64,000 nt of DNA, taken from the NCBI RefSeq assembly GCF_014596525.1, contig NZ_MSJP01000011.1:1-64000 (forward strand). Direction: 5' to 3'. Shown in pieces: positions 50,833 to 60,341 of this stretch. Below the pieces are notes generated by a model. That model saw only the letters and a list, made by a program, of their open reading frames with translations, was not told where the DNA came from and searched no databases. The translations under genes were made by a program, and so were the position numbers. Source of the stretch: Streptomyces sp. CBMA291. Its GTDB lineage: Bacteria; Actinomycetota; Actinomycetes; Streptomycetales; Streptomycetaceae. Within the stretch, counting starts at the first letter, position 1, and each line of letters begins with the position of its first letter.

Positions 50833-53800
50833 TGTCCGAGCGCCTCACGTTCACGCTGGAGGGGAGGGACCGGCTCTCTGGCGTCCTCGGCCATGCTGGA
50901 GCCTCGGCCGAGCGGCTGCGCCGCCAGATGGAGGACGCCTCCGACGGCTCGGGCCGCGCGATGCTCACCCTCACCCAGGACGCGCAGGGCCGCCTGCACG
51001 ACCTGGAGGGGCGGTTCGTGTCCGCCGCCGACGCCGCTGCCCTCTTCGGGCACCGGACCACCGAGGCCGAACGGCCGGTCGCCGACTGGGGCCGGGTCGC
51101 GACCGAGGCCGGCCGCGCAGGCCGGGAACTGGCGACGTCGCTCCTGACACTGACGCCCGCCGTGATTCCGATGGCGGCGACCCTCGCCCCCATCGCGGCA
51201 TCGACCACCGCCGCCGCCGGCGGTCTCGCGGTCTTCGCTCTGGCCGCCGGGCGCCAGGTCGCCGCCATGACCCAGGCTGCCGAGGCGGAGACGAAGTACA
51301 CCGACGCGGTCGAGGAGAACGGGGCCGCTTCGCAGGCGGCCCTCACGGCGCAGATCGCCTACGCCAGGCAGATGGCGAAGCTGCCCCCGGCAACCCGCCA
51401 GGCCGCCGCCGCACTGTCCGTCTTCAAGGACACGTACGCCGATTGGTCCGACGCGGTCGCCCAGGACACCACCGCCCCGCTGATCAAGGGCATGGGCGTC
51501 CTCGGGGCGATCTTCCCCAAGCTGACCCCGATGGTGAAGGGCTCCGGCGACCAGCTGGACCGCGTCCTCACCCTCGCGGGCGGCGGTGTCGCCAGCCCTG
51601 GGTTCGACGCCTTCATGGGCAAGATGGACCGCTGGTCCACCGGGGCGCTCACCAGCGCCACCGACAAACTGGTCCACCTGCTGCGGGTCGCCAACGACGG
51701 CGATGTCGGCAGCGGCATCGGCGACTTCATGGACTGGGCCCGTGAGCAGGGGCCCGCCACCGCCGCAGTCCTTCAGGACCTCGGCCGTGCCCTGGTCCAC
51801 GTCCTGGAGTCCGGCGCCGACGTCGGTGTCGGCATGCTCGACGTAGTCTCTGCTCTCAGCCACCTCGTGGGCTCGGTGCCCTCCGAGGCGATCACGCTGA
51901 TGCTCCAGCTCGCCATCTCCATCAAGGCCACGTCCCTGGCCATGGCTGGACTGGGCACTGCGCGCGCCGTCGTCGCGGCGTTCACCGCGCAGGTGGCCAC
52001 GATGGGCGCGACGAGCAGCACCGCGTCGGGCCGCTTGGCGGCGCTCACCGCCGGCTTCGGCGCGATGAGCCGCGGGGCGAAGGCCGCGCTCATCGGGTCC
52101 GGCATCGGGCTGCTGGTGATCGCTCTGTCCGAGCTGTCCGCCGGATCGGCGAAGGCGCCCCCGGACGTCGACAAGCTGACGTCCTCCCTCAAGGAGTTGG
52201 GCTCCACCGGCAGGGTCACTGGAGAGGCCGCCGCCGCGTTCGGCAACGACCTGGCGGGCCTGTACGACAAGGTCCGCTCCCTCACCGACCCCTCGACCGC
52301 AGACGCCGTTCAGCAGTTCATCGTCACACTCGGCGGCCTGGGCACCTGGGATTCCACCCCGGTGAAGCAGGCCAAGGAGAACATCGAGGCCGTCGACCAG
52401 GCCCTGACGAACCTTGTCCGCAACGGGCAGACCGACCTCGCGGCGGCAGCCGCACAGCGGCTCGGCGAGGAGTACGCCAAGTCCGGTCGCGGCGCCGAGG
52501 AGTTCACGGGCCAGCTCGATGGGTATCAGTCCGCGCTGGCCGACTTGCGGTTCGAGCAGCAGTTGGCCGGGCAGGCTATGGGGCTCTTCGGACAGCAGGC
52601 CGTTGCCACGAAGGCGAAGCTCGACGCGCAGAAGCTGTCGGCAGACGGGCTCCGCCAGTCGCTCCAGGCCCTGAACGACGTGAACCGCGCGGGCCTCGGC
52701 GGGATGGTCGCGTTCGAGGCGGCGTTGGACGCGACGACCGACGCGGCGAAGAAGAACGCGGGCGCCTGGGGGACGAACGCGAACACGTACGACCTGACGT
52801 CCGAGAAGGGCCGGACGGCTGCGACCGCGCTGTCCGACCTCGCGGCGAAGACCGACGCGGCGACGGCGGCCGCGAGGGAGTCCGGGGCGTCATGGTCCAC
52901 GGTCAACGGGATTTACGACCGGGGCCGGACGGCGCTGATCGCGGCGGCGCAGCAGATGGGTCTCTCCGAGGCTGCGGCCCGAAGGCTTGCCGACCAGATC
53001 CTTCGGACACCGGACAAGACCGCCCGGCTCAAGGGCAACATGGAGGATCTCCAGGCCAAGCTCACCGCTGCGCGAGCCCAGTTGGGTAAGGTCCCGGACT
53101 CCCGCAAGGCCCAGGTGCGAGCGAGCATCACGCAGCTGGAAGCGCAGCTGGCGGCGGCCCGGCAGAAGCTCGACGCTCTCAACGGCAAGACCGCCACAAC
53201 CTATGTGAAAACGGTTTTCTCCTCGGACCGCGTCGTCTCCCCGAGCGGCTCGGGCCCGGGTGGCTTCCCGAAGTACGCGAGCGGCACCGACTCGGCCGCA
53301 TCCGGGTGGGCGCTCGTGGGCGAGGAAGGCCCCGAGCTGGTCCGGATGCGGGGCGGCGAGCAGGTCTTCGACCATCGCACGTCGCTCCGGATGGCCGCCG
53401 CGATGGCCGACTATCCGACGATCAGCCTCGGCCAGGACGCGGGCGCCGGCCTCGCGGCGGGGCTGCTCCGGTCCGTGTCCTCCGTGGATGTAGCGGCCCG
53501 GCGGATGGCTGCGGGCGTGGAGACCGGCGTCCGCGCCGAGCTGGAGATCGCGTCGCCTTCGAAGAAGATGACAGCCTTGATGAAGGACGTCCGCGACGGG
53601 ATCGTGGTCGGCCTGACCGGGTCGAAGGCGAAGATCAAGGCCACCGCGATGGACCTCGTGGCGGATATCTGGAAAGCGTGGGAGGGCAAGAAGACCAACG
53701 TCGACAACGCCCTGGTCAAGATGGTCAACCGCGAACACGCCAAGCTCCAGAAGCTCGCGTCGACCCGGGACGCGGTGAAGGCCCGGCTGGGGAACGCGCA

Positions 53801-54614
53801 GGCGCTCCTCAAGAGCCGGATCGAGGAGCGGGACCGGTACGCGGCAGACATCCGGACCCAGGCGCGGTCGGCGTCGGGCCTGTCGAGCCTGGGTCTGGAG
53901 CCGAAGCAGGTCACGACCAAGGCGATCAAGCAGGGCCTCGCGCAGAAGCTCTCCAAGCTGCGGCAGTTCACCCGGTGGATCGGTGTGCTGGCGAAGCGGG
54001 GGATCAACAAGAACCTGCTGCGCGAGGTCCTCGCAATGGGCCCCGAGGACGGCTACGCCTACGCGAGCGCACTCGCCGGCATGTCCAACGCCGACCTGCG
54101 CGCGGTCAACTCCTTGCAGTCCCAGATCGACAAGGAGTCCGACACCCTCGGCAAGAGGGCGGCGAGCACGCTGTACGACGCCGGAGTGAACTCCGCGAAG
54201 GGGCTCGTAGCAGGGCTCCAGTCCCAGGAGAAGGCGATCGAGCAGCAGATGGTGAAGATCGCCAAGGCCATGGAGAAGGCCATCAAGACGGCCCTCGGCA
54301 TCCGGAGCCCGTCGAGGGTGGCGTGGGGCATCACCACCAACTTCGTCCGCTCCCTGGGCGGAGGCGCACTCGCCGGAATCCCCTACCTCGACGGAGTCAT
54401 GGGGAAGGTTGCCGGGCGCATGGCCGGGATCAACCCCATGCCTGGCCGTCCGGCTGCCGGGCTCGCCGCGAACGGGACCGGTGCCGGGGGCGGCATGACG
54501 GTGAACGTCACCGTGCAGGGCGCGATCGACCCGATGTCGACCGCGCGGCAAATCCAGAAGGTGCTGCTGGAGCTGAAGCGGACCGGCGGCGGCGTGACCT
54601 TGGGGGTGGCATGA
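50832..54614 (+). CDS. tape measure protein
   Basis: The protein has 1260 aa. ATG 50832 overlaps the chaperone stop; a GTG directly before it is the alternative. Hydrophobic segments lie near 100-145 and 350-440 (TPAVIPMAATLAPIAASTTA, AALIGSGIGLLVIALS). Coiled coil is at about 735-785, and a C-terminal region with SPSRVAWGIT and a final MTVNVTVQGAIDP strand follows. By the usual 1.5 angstrom per residue, the tail would be about 190 nm long. Confidence 0.93.
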   Translation: MSERLTFTLEGRDRLSGVLGHAGASAERLRRQMEDASDGSGRAMLTLTQDAQGRLHDLEGRFVSAADAAALFGHRTTEAERPVADWGRVATEAGRAGRELATSLLTLTPAVIPMAATLAPIAASTTAAAGGLAVFALAAGRQVAAMTQAAEAETKYTDAVEENGAASQAALTAQIAYARQMAKLPPATRQAAAALSVFKDTYADWSDAVAQDTTAPLIKGMGVLGAIFPKLTPMVKGSGDQLDRVLTLAGGGVASPGFDAFMGKMDRWSTGALTSATDKLVHLLRVANDGDVGSGIGDFMDWAREQGPATAAVLQDLGRALVHVLESGADVGVGMLDVVSALSHLVGSVPSEAITLMLQLAISIKATSLAMAGLGTARAVVAAFTAQVATMGATSSTASGRLAALTAGFGAMSRGAKAALIGSGIGLLVIALSELSAGSAKAPPDVDKLTSSLKELGSTGRVTGEAAAAFGNDLAGLYDKVRSLTDPSTADAVQQFIVTLGGLGTWDSTPVKQAKENIEAVDQALTNLVRNGQTDLAAAAAQRLGEEYAKSGRGAEEFTGQLDGYQSALADLRFEQQLAGQAMGLFGQQAVATKAKLDAQKLSADGLRQSLQALNDVNRAGLGGMVAFEAALDATTDAAKKNAGAWGTNANTYDLTSEKGRTAATALSDLAAKTDAATAAARESGASWSTVNGIYDRGRTALIAAAQQMGLSEAAARRLADQILRTPDKTARLKGNMEDLQAKLTAARAQLGKVPDSRKAQVRASITQLEAQLAAARQKLDALNGKTATTYVKTVFSSDRVVSPSGSGPGGFPKYASGTDSAASGWALVGEEGPELVRMRGGEQVFDHRTSLRMAAAMADYPTISLGQDAGAGLAAGLLRSVSSVDVAARRMAAGVETGVRAELEIASPSKKMTALMKDVRDGIVVGLTGSKAKIKATAMDLVADIWKAWEGKKTNVDNALVKMVNREHAKLQKLASTRDAVKARLGNAQALLKSRIEERDRYAADIRTQARSASGLSSLGLEPKQVTTKAIKQGLAQKLSKLRQFTRWIGVLAKRGINKNLLREVLAMGPEDGYAYASALAGMSNADLRAVNSLQSQIDKESDTLGKRAASTLYDAGVNSAKGLVAGLQSQEKAIEQQMVKIAKAMEKAIKTALGIRSPSRVAWGITTNFVRSLGGGALAGIPYLDGVMGKVAGRMAGINPMPGRPAAGLAANGTGAGGGMTVNVTVQGAIDPMSTARQIQKVLLELKRTGGGVTLGVA

Positions 54615-56959
54615 CAACGAGGGTGACCGTTCAAGCCGGTTTCGGCTACTCGCCGACGGAGCCAGGCATCGTGTGGACGGACCTGACCGGCCGGGCGCGG
54701 CTCGCGGGCGGCGGGGAGATCTCCATCACCCGGGGGGCATCCGACGAACTGGCGGAGACGCAGACCGGCACCATGTCGCTGGAGCTTGACAACCAGGACG
54801 GAGTCCTCACGCCCGGCAACGCGGGGTCGCCGTACTGGCCGGAGGTCCGCCGGGGCACCCCGGTCCGGGTCATCGCCACCGCCCTCGCCGGGAAGAACTA
54901 CCTGACCCAGCCGGGCTTCGAGGCCGACGACGGCAGCTGGTCGGCCGTCGCTGGTGCGGCGCCTGCCAGCGCGGGGCCGGACACCGGCCGCGCGAAGTCG
55001 GGCCCCTGCTCGTACCGGATCGGCTGGGCAGCGGCAGGGACCGGCGGCGTGGTCCAGTGCCCGCTGTACGGGCTCACGATCGGCGTGCCCTACACCGCGT
55101 CCGTCTACGTGTGGGTGCCCGCCGGAAGCCCGGCCGTACGCCTCGACGTCGACGGTCTGGCCGTCGGCCCCGCGTCCACCCTGACCGGGGCGTGGCAGCG
55201 GGTCTCTGTCACGTGGACGACGTCCTCGGCGGCGCACGTCCTGCGGGTCACGACCACCACCGCGTCCCCGGCGCCCGGCGCCACCGTGTGGCTGGACGAG
55301 GCCCAGGTCGAGGAAGGGCCGGTGGCCACCACCTGGTCGTCGAGCGCGGCCACGCACCACCCGCGGTTCTTCGGGGTGGTCACGTCCTGGCCGGTGGTCT
55401 GGGCGGGCCTGCACTCCACGGTCCGGCTCACCGCGAGCGACATGCTCTCGTGGCCGGGACGGCGCGGTGCCCTCGGGCCGATGCTCGTGGAGGAGGTCCT
55501 GGGCGACGAGGCCCGGCTGTACTACCCGCTGTCCGAGCCGGAGTCCTCGACGTCGGGCGGCGACCAGTCCGGCTACGGCCGACCCTCGATGACGATCCGC
55601 CAGTCCGGGACCGGCGGCGGCACGCTCGACTTCGGCAAGGGCGTCGGGCCGCCGTCGGACGAACTGCCAGCGCCGCTCTTCGTCCCGACCTCGGCGAGCG
55701 CGGGCCTCTACCTCCAGACCCGTATCGCTCCGCTGCTCACCTCCAGCGGCGCCACCGGCACCCCCGTCCTCGGGGACCAGGTGTTCGAGTGCTGGTTCAA
55801 CACCGGCACCCCCGGCCGCACCATCATGTCCTGGTCGTCCGGCGCACCGGGTGCGCTCGACAGCGCGCTCCGCTTTCAGCTCGACGGCACCGGACGGCTC
55901 CAGATCGCCGAGGTGCTGCCCACCGGCACGAGCACCTACACCGTCGCCGCCCCCAGCCTCGCCGACGGACGCCCGCACCACCTGGTGTGGGACGAGGCCG
56001 GGCAAGCGGTGTGGGTCGACGCCGTGCAGTACCCGGTGGCCACCGGCACCTGGGCCGACCGCGCCGTCCTGACCGTCGGTGCCACCGAGACCGGTGGCAG
56101 CCTGTGGGTCGGCACGATCAGCCACGTCGCAGCCTACGTCCGCACTGGCGGCTACCCGGCCATCGCCGAGATGACCGACCACTACCAGGCCGGGATGACC
56201 GGCCACGCCGGAGAGCCCGCCTGGATCCGGATGTACCGGCTGGCCGGGTACGCCCGGATCCCGGGCGTCATCCCCCGCGGCGTGTTCTCCGCCGTCTCCG
56301 CTCAGGGCACCCTGGGGGCGGCGCCGCTCTCGCACATGCGGGAGATCGAGCGGACCGAAGGCGGCCGACTCTTCGCCGACCGGGCGGGGCCGCAACTCGT
56401 CTTCCAGAGCCGGACCGTCCGCTACAACCCCACCGCTACCGCCAGCGTCCCGTACGCGTCCCTGGAGACCGGCGACGTGGTGGTGGCCGTCGACGACCAG
56501 AAACAGACCAACCTCGTCACGGCGTCCCGTCCGGGCGGGGCGACACAGCGGGTCCAGGACCCGGCGTCGATCCGCCGAGACGGGATCTACGAAGACCAGC
56601 TCGACATCCTCAAGGTCACCGACGCGGAGGTCACCGACGCCGCGACGTGGGTGGTCAACCGCTACTCCGTGCCGCAGCCCGAGCTGCGCCAGGTCCCCGT
56701 CGAGGCGGCGACCCTGGGCGCCGCAACCTACCGGGCTCTGCTCGACGCCGACATCTCCACCGTCATCCGCGTCCCGGGCATGCCCGCCCAGGCCCCGGCG
56801 CCGAGCGCGACCGTGATCGTCGAGGGCTACACCGAGCGCATCACCGCCGCCCAGCACTTCCTGGACTTCCACACCTCCCGCGCCGACACCGACAGCGTCT
56901 GGGTCCTCGACGACCCCAGCTACTCGGTCCTCGGCAGCACGACCCGCCTCGCCTACTGA
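54611..56959 (+). CDS. minor tail/distal tail protein with carbohydrate-binding-like modules
   Basis: The protein has 782 aa, ATGA-coupled to the tape measure. The N-terminus (1-100) looks like a distal tail hub (VTVQAGFGYSPTEPGIVWTDLTGRARL). The middle (about 95-255) is a jelly-roll carbohydrate-binding-like module (YLTQPGFEADDGSWSAV) and 290-520 a concanavalin/LamG-like module. The C-terminus returns to a tail-tip fold. It probably contributes to host recognition. Confidence 0.82.
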   Translation: MTTRVTVQAGFGYSPTEPGIVWTDLTGRARLAGGGEISITRGASDELAETQTGTMSLELDNQDGVLTPGNAGSPYWPEVRRGTPVRVIATALAGKNYLTQPGFEADDGSWSAVAGAAPASAGPDTGRAKSGPCSYRIGWAAAGTGGVVQCPLYGLTIGVPYTASVYVWVPAGSPAVRLDVDGLAVGPASTLTGAWQRVSVTWTTSSAAHVLRVTTTTASPAPGATVWLDEAQVEEGPVATTWSSSAATHHPRFFGVVTSWPVVWAGLHSTVRLTASDMLSWPGRRGALGPMLVEEVLGDEARLYYPLSEPESSTSGGDQSGYGRPSMTIRQSGTGGGTLDFGKGVGPPSDELPAPLFVPTSASAGLYLQTRIAPLLTSSGATGTPVLGDQVFECWFNTGTPGRTIMSWSSGAPGALDSALRFQLDGTGRLQIAEVLPTGTSTYTVAAPSLADGRPHHLVWDEAGQAVWVDAVQYPVATGTWADRAVLTVGATETGGSLWVGTISHVAAYVRTGGYPAIAEMTDHYQAGMTGHAGEPAWIRMYRLAGYARIPGVIPRGVFSAVSAQGTLGAAPLSHMREIERTEGGRLFADRAGPQLVFQSRTVRYNPTATASVPYASLETGDVVVAVDDQKQTNLVTASRPGGATQRVQDPASIRRDGIYEDQLDILKVTDAEVTDAATWVVNRYSVPQPELRQVPVEAATLGAATYRALLDADISTVIRVPGMPAQAPAPSATVIVEGYTERITAAQHFLDFHTSRADTDSVWVLDDPSYSVLGSTTRLAY

Positions 56960-56969
56960 AGGGGTCCAC

Positions 56970-57362
56970 ATGATCGTCCGGTCCGAGACCTTCTACTTCC
57001 CTCCGCCCTACCTGGAGCCCGACGCCTGGGCCGCCGAACCCCCGGCGATGCTCGTCGTCCGCTGGTACGAGGAGCGGGCCGGGCGCCGGATCCGCACCGA
57101 CCCGGCTGCGGTCGCGGGAGAGCAGGGCGCCCAGATCAACCACGGCCGGTGGGTGGCCGACTGCACGGCCTGCGGGTCCGCGCAGATCGTCACCCCCACC
57201 GACCCCCGCATGTGGTGCGTCGAATGCGGCACCGGCTGGTGGCAGCTCCGCTTCCCCACCGACGTCGCCGCCATCGAGGCGGCCCTGGACGGGCTCCCGG
57301 TGGCCGCACAGAACTGGTCCGAGGCTGAGACCGCCCCCGGCCAGCCTGGTCTGGAGGGCTGA
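56970..57362 (+). CDS. phage tail-region protein with zinc ribbon
   Basis: A 130-aa product with start behind AAGGGG. CTACGSAQ...MWCVECGTGWW gives a four-Cys zinc site in the C-terminal half. Not recognised; possibly a tail chaperone or fibre accessory protein. Confidence 0.7.
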   Translation: MIVRSETFYFPPPYLEPDAWAAEPPAMLVVRWYEERAGRRIRTDPAAVAGEQGAQINHGRWVADCTACGSAQIVTPTDPRMWCVECGTGWWQLRFPTDVAAIEAALDGLPVAAQNWSEAETAPGQPGLEG

Positions 57363-57365
57363 CCC

Positions 57366-57869
57366 ATGGCTCTGACACCTCCCCGAACTTGGGTCGTCGG
57401 TGAGGTCGTTGCCGCCGCCCAGCTCAACACCGAGATCCGCGATCAGTGGCTCGACATGCTCGCCGCCTGGACCGCCTACACCCCGGCCTGGACCGCCGTC
57501 ACCACCAACCCGAACCTCGGCAACGGCACGCTCACCGGCCGGTACAAGAAGACCGGCCGCCTGGTCCACGTCCAGATCGACCTCACCATGGGCTCCACCA
57601 CCACCTACGGAACCGGCGCCTGGTCCCTCACCCTGCCCGTGACCGCCGCCGCAGCTGCCGGCAGCCGCATCGGCTCTGCACAAGCCCTCGGCGGGGCCTC
57701 CCGCTACCAGGGACAGATCGTCATCAGCCCCGGCGCGGGCGGCACAGCCGCGTTCTTCCCGGCCAGCGCCACCGTCTCCAACCTCTCCTCGGTCGCTGGC
57801 GGCGTCCCGTTCGCCTGGGCCGCAGGCAACGAGCTGCGGATCACGGGGACGTACGAAGCCGCGAACTGA
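57366..57869 (+). CDS. putative tail fibre/receptor-binding tip protein
   Basis: The protein has 167 aa. It begins with a short helix (WVVGEVVAAAQLNTEIRDQW) typical of actinophage tail-fibre proteins and then a beta-rich domain (YKKTGRLVHVQIDLTM). It is the last structural gene before lysis. Host-receptor binding is inferred from position. Confidence 0.72.
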   Translation: MALTPPRTWVVGEVVAAAQLNTEIRDQWLDMLAAWTAYTPAWTAVTTNPNLGNGTLTGRYKKTGRLVHVQIDLTMGSTTTYGTGAWSLTLPVTAAAAAGSRIGSAQALGGASRYQGQIVISPGAGGTAAFFPASATVSNLSSVAGGVPFAWAAGNELRITGTYEAAN

Positions 57870-57888
57870 CCCCGCCCTCACTTCACCG

Positions 57889-57915
57889 CCCCCGACACCG
57901 CCATGGTCTCGGGGG
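57889..57915 (+). terminator. hairpin between tail and lysis genes
   Basis: CCCCCGA-c-ACC pairs with GGT-c-TCGGGGG around GCCAT, ending 22 bases before the endolysin ATG. It may be a terminator or attenuator that separates structural from lysis genes. Confidence 0.65.
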
Positions 57916-57937
57916 CTCGTCATGTCTGGAGACCTCC

Positions 57938-58831
57938 ATGAGCGCACCGCTCACCGCCGCCCGCTTCCTCGCCGCGCTCCGCGCCGAGGGCCTGGCCGTC
58001 GTCACCACCCCCGGCTGGGAGACGCACAACCGCAACCACAAGGGCCCCTGGGGGCCGGTGCACGGGGTGATGATCCACCACTCCGTCACCCGGGGCACCG
58101 AGACCACCGTCCGGATCTGCCGGGATGGACACAGCACCCTGCCGGGGCCGCTCTGCCACGGGGTGATCGCCAAGGACGGCACGGTCCACCTCGTCGGCTA
58201 CGGCCGCACGAACCACGCCGGACTCGGCGACGACGACGTGCTCCAGGCCGTCATCGCCGAGCGCCCGCTGCCGCCCGACGACGAGGCCTCCGCCGACGGC
58301 AACCGGCACTTCTACGGCTTCGAGTGCGAGAACCTCGGCGACGGCAAGGACCCATGGCCCAAGGCCCAGCTCGACGCCATCGCGAAGGTCTCCGCCGCCC
58401 TGTGCCGGGCGCACGGCTGGGGCCACCGCTCGGTGATCGGCCACCTGGAGTGGCAGCCGGGGAAGGTCGACCCGAAGGGATTCACGATGGACTCCCTGCG
58501 CACGGCCGTCGCCGCCGCCCTCGCTCCGGGCCCGACCGCGCCCGCCACGAAGCCCCCGGCGCCGACGCCTCCCGCACCTTCGCCCGCGCCCCGGCCGCCG
58601 TTCCCCGGTCGGGGCGCCTTCGCCCCCGGCCAGTCCAACGCCGACGTCGAGAGACTCGGCCGCCAGCTGGTGAAGCGGGGGTTCGGCCGGCACTACCGCG
58701 TCGGCCCGTCCCGCCAGTGGGGCGAGGCCGACCGGCAGAACGTCCGCGACTTCCAGCGGTCGCGACCCGAGCTGCGCGGCGACGCCGACGGCTACCCCGG
58801 CCCCCTCACCTGGCACCTCCTCTTCTCCTGA
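57938..58831 (+). CDS. endolysin: N-acetylmuramoyl-L-alanine amidase with peptidoglycan-binding domain
   Basis: The protein has 297 aa. Amidase_2/PGRP domain at about 20-185 with GVMIHHSVTRG (zinc His) and SVIGHLEWQPGKVDPKG (second His and catalytic Lys). A Pro-rich linker follows (about 190-225), then a C-terminal peptidoglycan-binding domain (VERLGRQLVKRGFG...WGEADRQNVRDFQRSR). No signal peptide, so release depends on a holin. Confidence 0.93.
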   Translation: MSAPLTAARFLAALRAEGLAVVTTPGWETHNRNHKGPWGPVHGVMIHHSVTRGTETTVRICRDGHSTLPGPLCHGVIAKDGTVHLVGYGRTNHAGLGDDDVLQAVIAERPLPPDDEASADGNRHFYGFECENLGDGKDPWPKAQLDAIAKVSAALCRAHGWGHRSVIGHLEWQPGKVDPKGFTMDSLRTAVAAALAPGPTAPATKPPAPTPPAPSPAPRPPFPGRGAFAPGQSNADVERLGRQLVKRGFGRHYRVGPSRQWGEADRQNVRDFQRSRPELRGDADGYPGPLTWHLLFS

Positions 58832-58844
58832 AAGGCGGCCCTCC

Positions 58845-59135
58845 ATGAGCCTCTACCCCTCCGTCCTCCGTACGGCCGTCCCGCTCCTCGCCGGATGGAT
58901 CCTCACCGTCACCGGAGCCCTCGGCATCGAGACCGACTCGACCGCCGTCACGGGCGGCATCACCGCCGCCATCACCCTCGCCTACTACGTGCTGCTGCGC
59001 CTGGCCGAGCACGGTGCTGCCCACATCGGCTGGGAGCCCGGACGCCTGCTCGCCGGGCTCCTCCTCGGCTGGGCGCGACCGCCGCAGTACCCCGCCCCGG
59101 CAGCGGTCACGATTCAGCGGGACGGCGTCGAGTGA
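58845..59135 (+). CDS. putative holin-like membrane protein
   Basis: A 96-aa product. Two membrane segments (VLRTAVPLLAGWILTVTGALG and AVTGGITAAITLAYYVLLRL) with a short turn, followed by a soluble tail. Position just after the endolysin makes a holin the best guess. Confidence 0.72.
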   Translation: MSLYPSVLRTAVPLLAGWILTVTGALGIETDSTAVTGGITAAITLAYYVLLRLAEHGAAHIGWEPGRLLAGLLLGWARPPQYPAPAAVTIQRDGVE

Positions 59136-59476
59136 CCGGGGTCCCGGCCGTCGACCTCGCGGTCCTGTGGGCGGGCATCATCGCGGCCGTAGGCGGCGCG
59201 GGAGCGGTGCTCTACCGGTGGTGGCGGTCCGCCCGGCGGGCCCTGCGCCGTGTCGGGCAGGTGCTGACGGACTGGGCCGGCGAGGAAGCCCGCCCGGGGG
59301 TGCCCGCGCGCCCCGGGGTGATGGAGCGGCTCTGCGGCATCGATGACCGTCTCTCCACCCTGGACAGACGGACCACGATCATCGAGCACGAGCTGCACCC
59401 GAACAGCGGCAGCTCACTGCGGGACGCGGTCGACCGAGTCGACGCCCGTACTGCCCGTCTCGACAAGACCTCTTGA
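59132..59476 (+). CDS. second small membrane protein of the lysis cassette
   Basis: A 114-aa product coupled by GTGA. One N-terminal membrane segment (AVLWAGIIAAVGGAGAVLY) and a charged helical tail with a coiled coil (MERLCGIDDRLSTLDRRTTIIEHELHP). It may be the antiholin or holin partner, or a DUF2746-type protein. Confidence 0.68.
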   Translation: MTGVPAVDLAVLWAGIIAAVGGAGAVLYRWWRSARRALRRVGQVLTDWAGEEARPGVPARPGVMERLCGIDDRLSTLDRRTTIIEHELHPNSGSSLRDAVDRVDARTARLDKTS

Positions 59477-59489
59477 CCTGCCGTCGCCC

Positions 59490-59523
59490 CGCCCCCTCTC
59501 GTGCTACAGCGCGGGAGGGGGCG
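59490..59523 (+). terminator. terminator after the lysis cassette
   Basis: CGCCCCCTCTCG (59490-59501) pairs with CGCGGGAGGGGGCG (59510-59523) around TGCTACAG and is followed by ATTTTCC. It ends the late operon. Confidence 0.85.
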
Positions 59524-59603
59524 ATTTTCCGCGTTCCGCCACCGGTACAGGCTGCCGCCAGAGATGCTGAATCGACCCGTACCAGCTCATGATCGGAGAC
59601 CCC

Positions 59604-60341
59604 ATGCCCGCACTCAGGTTCATCGGCAGCACGTCCGACGAAGGGGACTGCCCCACCCTCTACGAGATCGAGGGCACTGACCAAGTCCTCGTCCAGGGCG
59701 ACCGTGTCACCTCCCCGGAGCAGCTGGCCGAACTGCGACACGTCAAGCCCAGCGAGACGTTCGTGACCGTGCCCCGCGATCTCCTCGTGCGGTTTGCACC
59801 GCGCGCCACTCCCCGCGAGATCATCCCCTTCTCCGAAGCTGCCCACCTCTTCCAGGAGTTTCGACACACTGCGTGGCGGCTAGAGACTCGGCGCGGTTAC
59901 GCCACCGACCGACGAAGCCCGAAGTGGGCCCGCTGGCAGGCCGGGGAAGACATCAGTGCCGAGCCGTCGACCCCGTGGCGCGAGGCTGTTGCCGCGGCTG
60001 TCGCCACCGGCCGCCGGTATGAGCGAGTCCGCATCGTCGACTCGCCGATGACCGACGGGCAGCGGTTCCTTCTCGCCTCCAGCCCGAGTGCTCTTGCGTC
60101 CGGCGAGGACATCCGTCTCCTTCCCCGCGCCGACGCCGAACTACTGAACCTGCCGAACACCGACTTCTGGCTGTTCGATTCGCGGCTTCTGGCCCGGCTC
60201 GTCTTCGGCGACGACGACACCACCCTGGGCATCATCCTCTCCGAGGACCCTGCTGAGATCGCTGCCGCCTGCCAGGCCCGTGATGCCGCATGGCACCGTG
60301 CAATCCCCGCCCACGACTACGCGCAGACGTCGGCTCCGTGA
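59604..60341 (+). CDS. DUF6879-family protein
   Basis: The protein has 245 aa; ATG 59604 follows CGGAGA. Matches the DUF6879 pattern: FRHTAWRLETRRGYATD, VATGRRYERVRIVDSPMTDGQRF and EDIRLLPRADAELLNLPNTDFWLFDSRLLARLVFGDDD. Encoded together with an XRE-DUF5753 regulator (GTGA overlap), a common Streptomyces pair of unknown role resembling toxin-antitoxin or signalling modules. Behind a terminator, it is cargo rather than a lytic gene. Confidence 0.88.
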   Translation: MPALRFIGSTSDEGDCPTLYEIEGTDQVLVQGDRVTSPEQLAELRHVKPSETFVTVPRDLLVRFAPRATPREIIPFSEAAHLFQEFRHTAWRLETRRGYATDRRSPKWARWQAGEDISAEPSTPWREAVAAAVATGRRYERVRIVDSPMTDGQRFLLASSPSALASGEDIRLLPRADAELLNLPNTDFWLFDSRLLARLVFGDDDTTLGIILSEDPAEIAAACQARDAAWHRAIPAHDYAQTSAP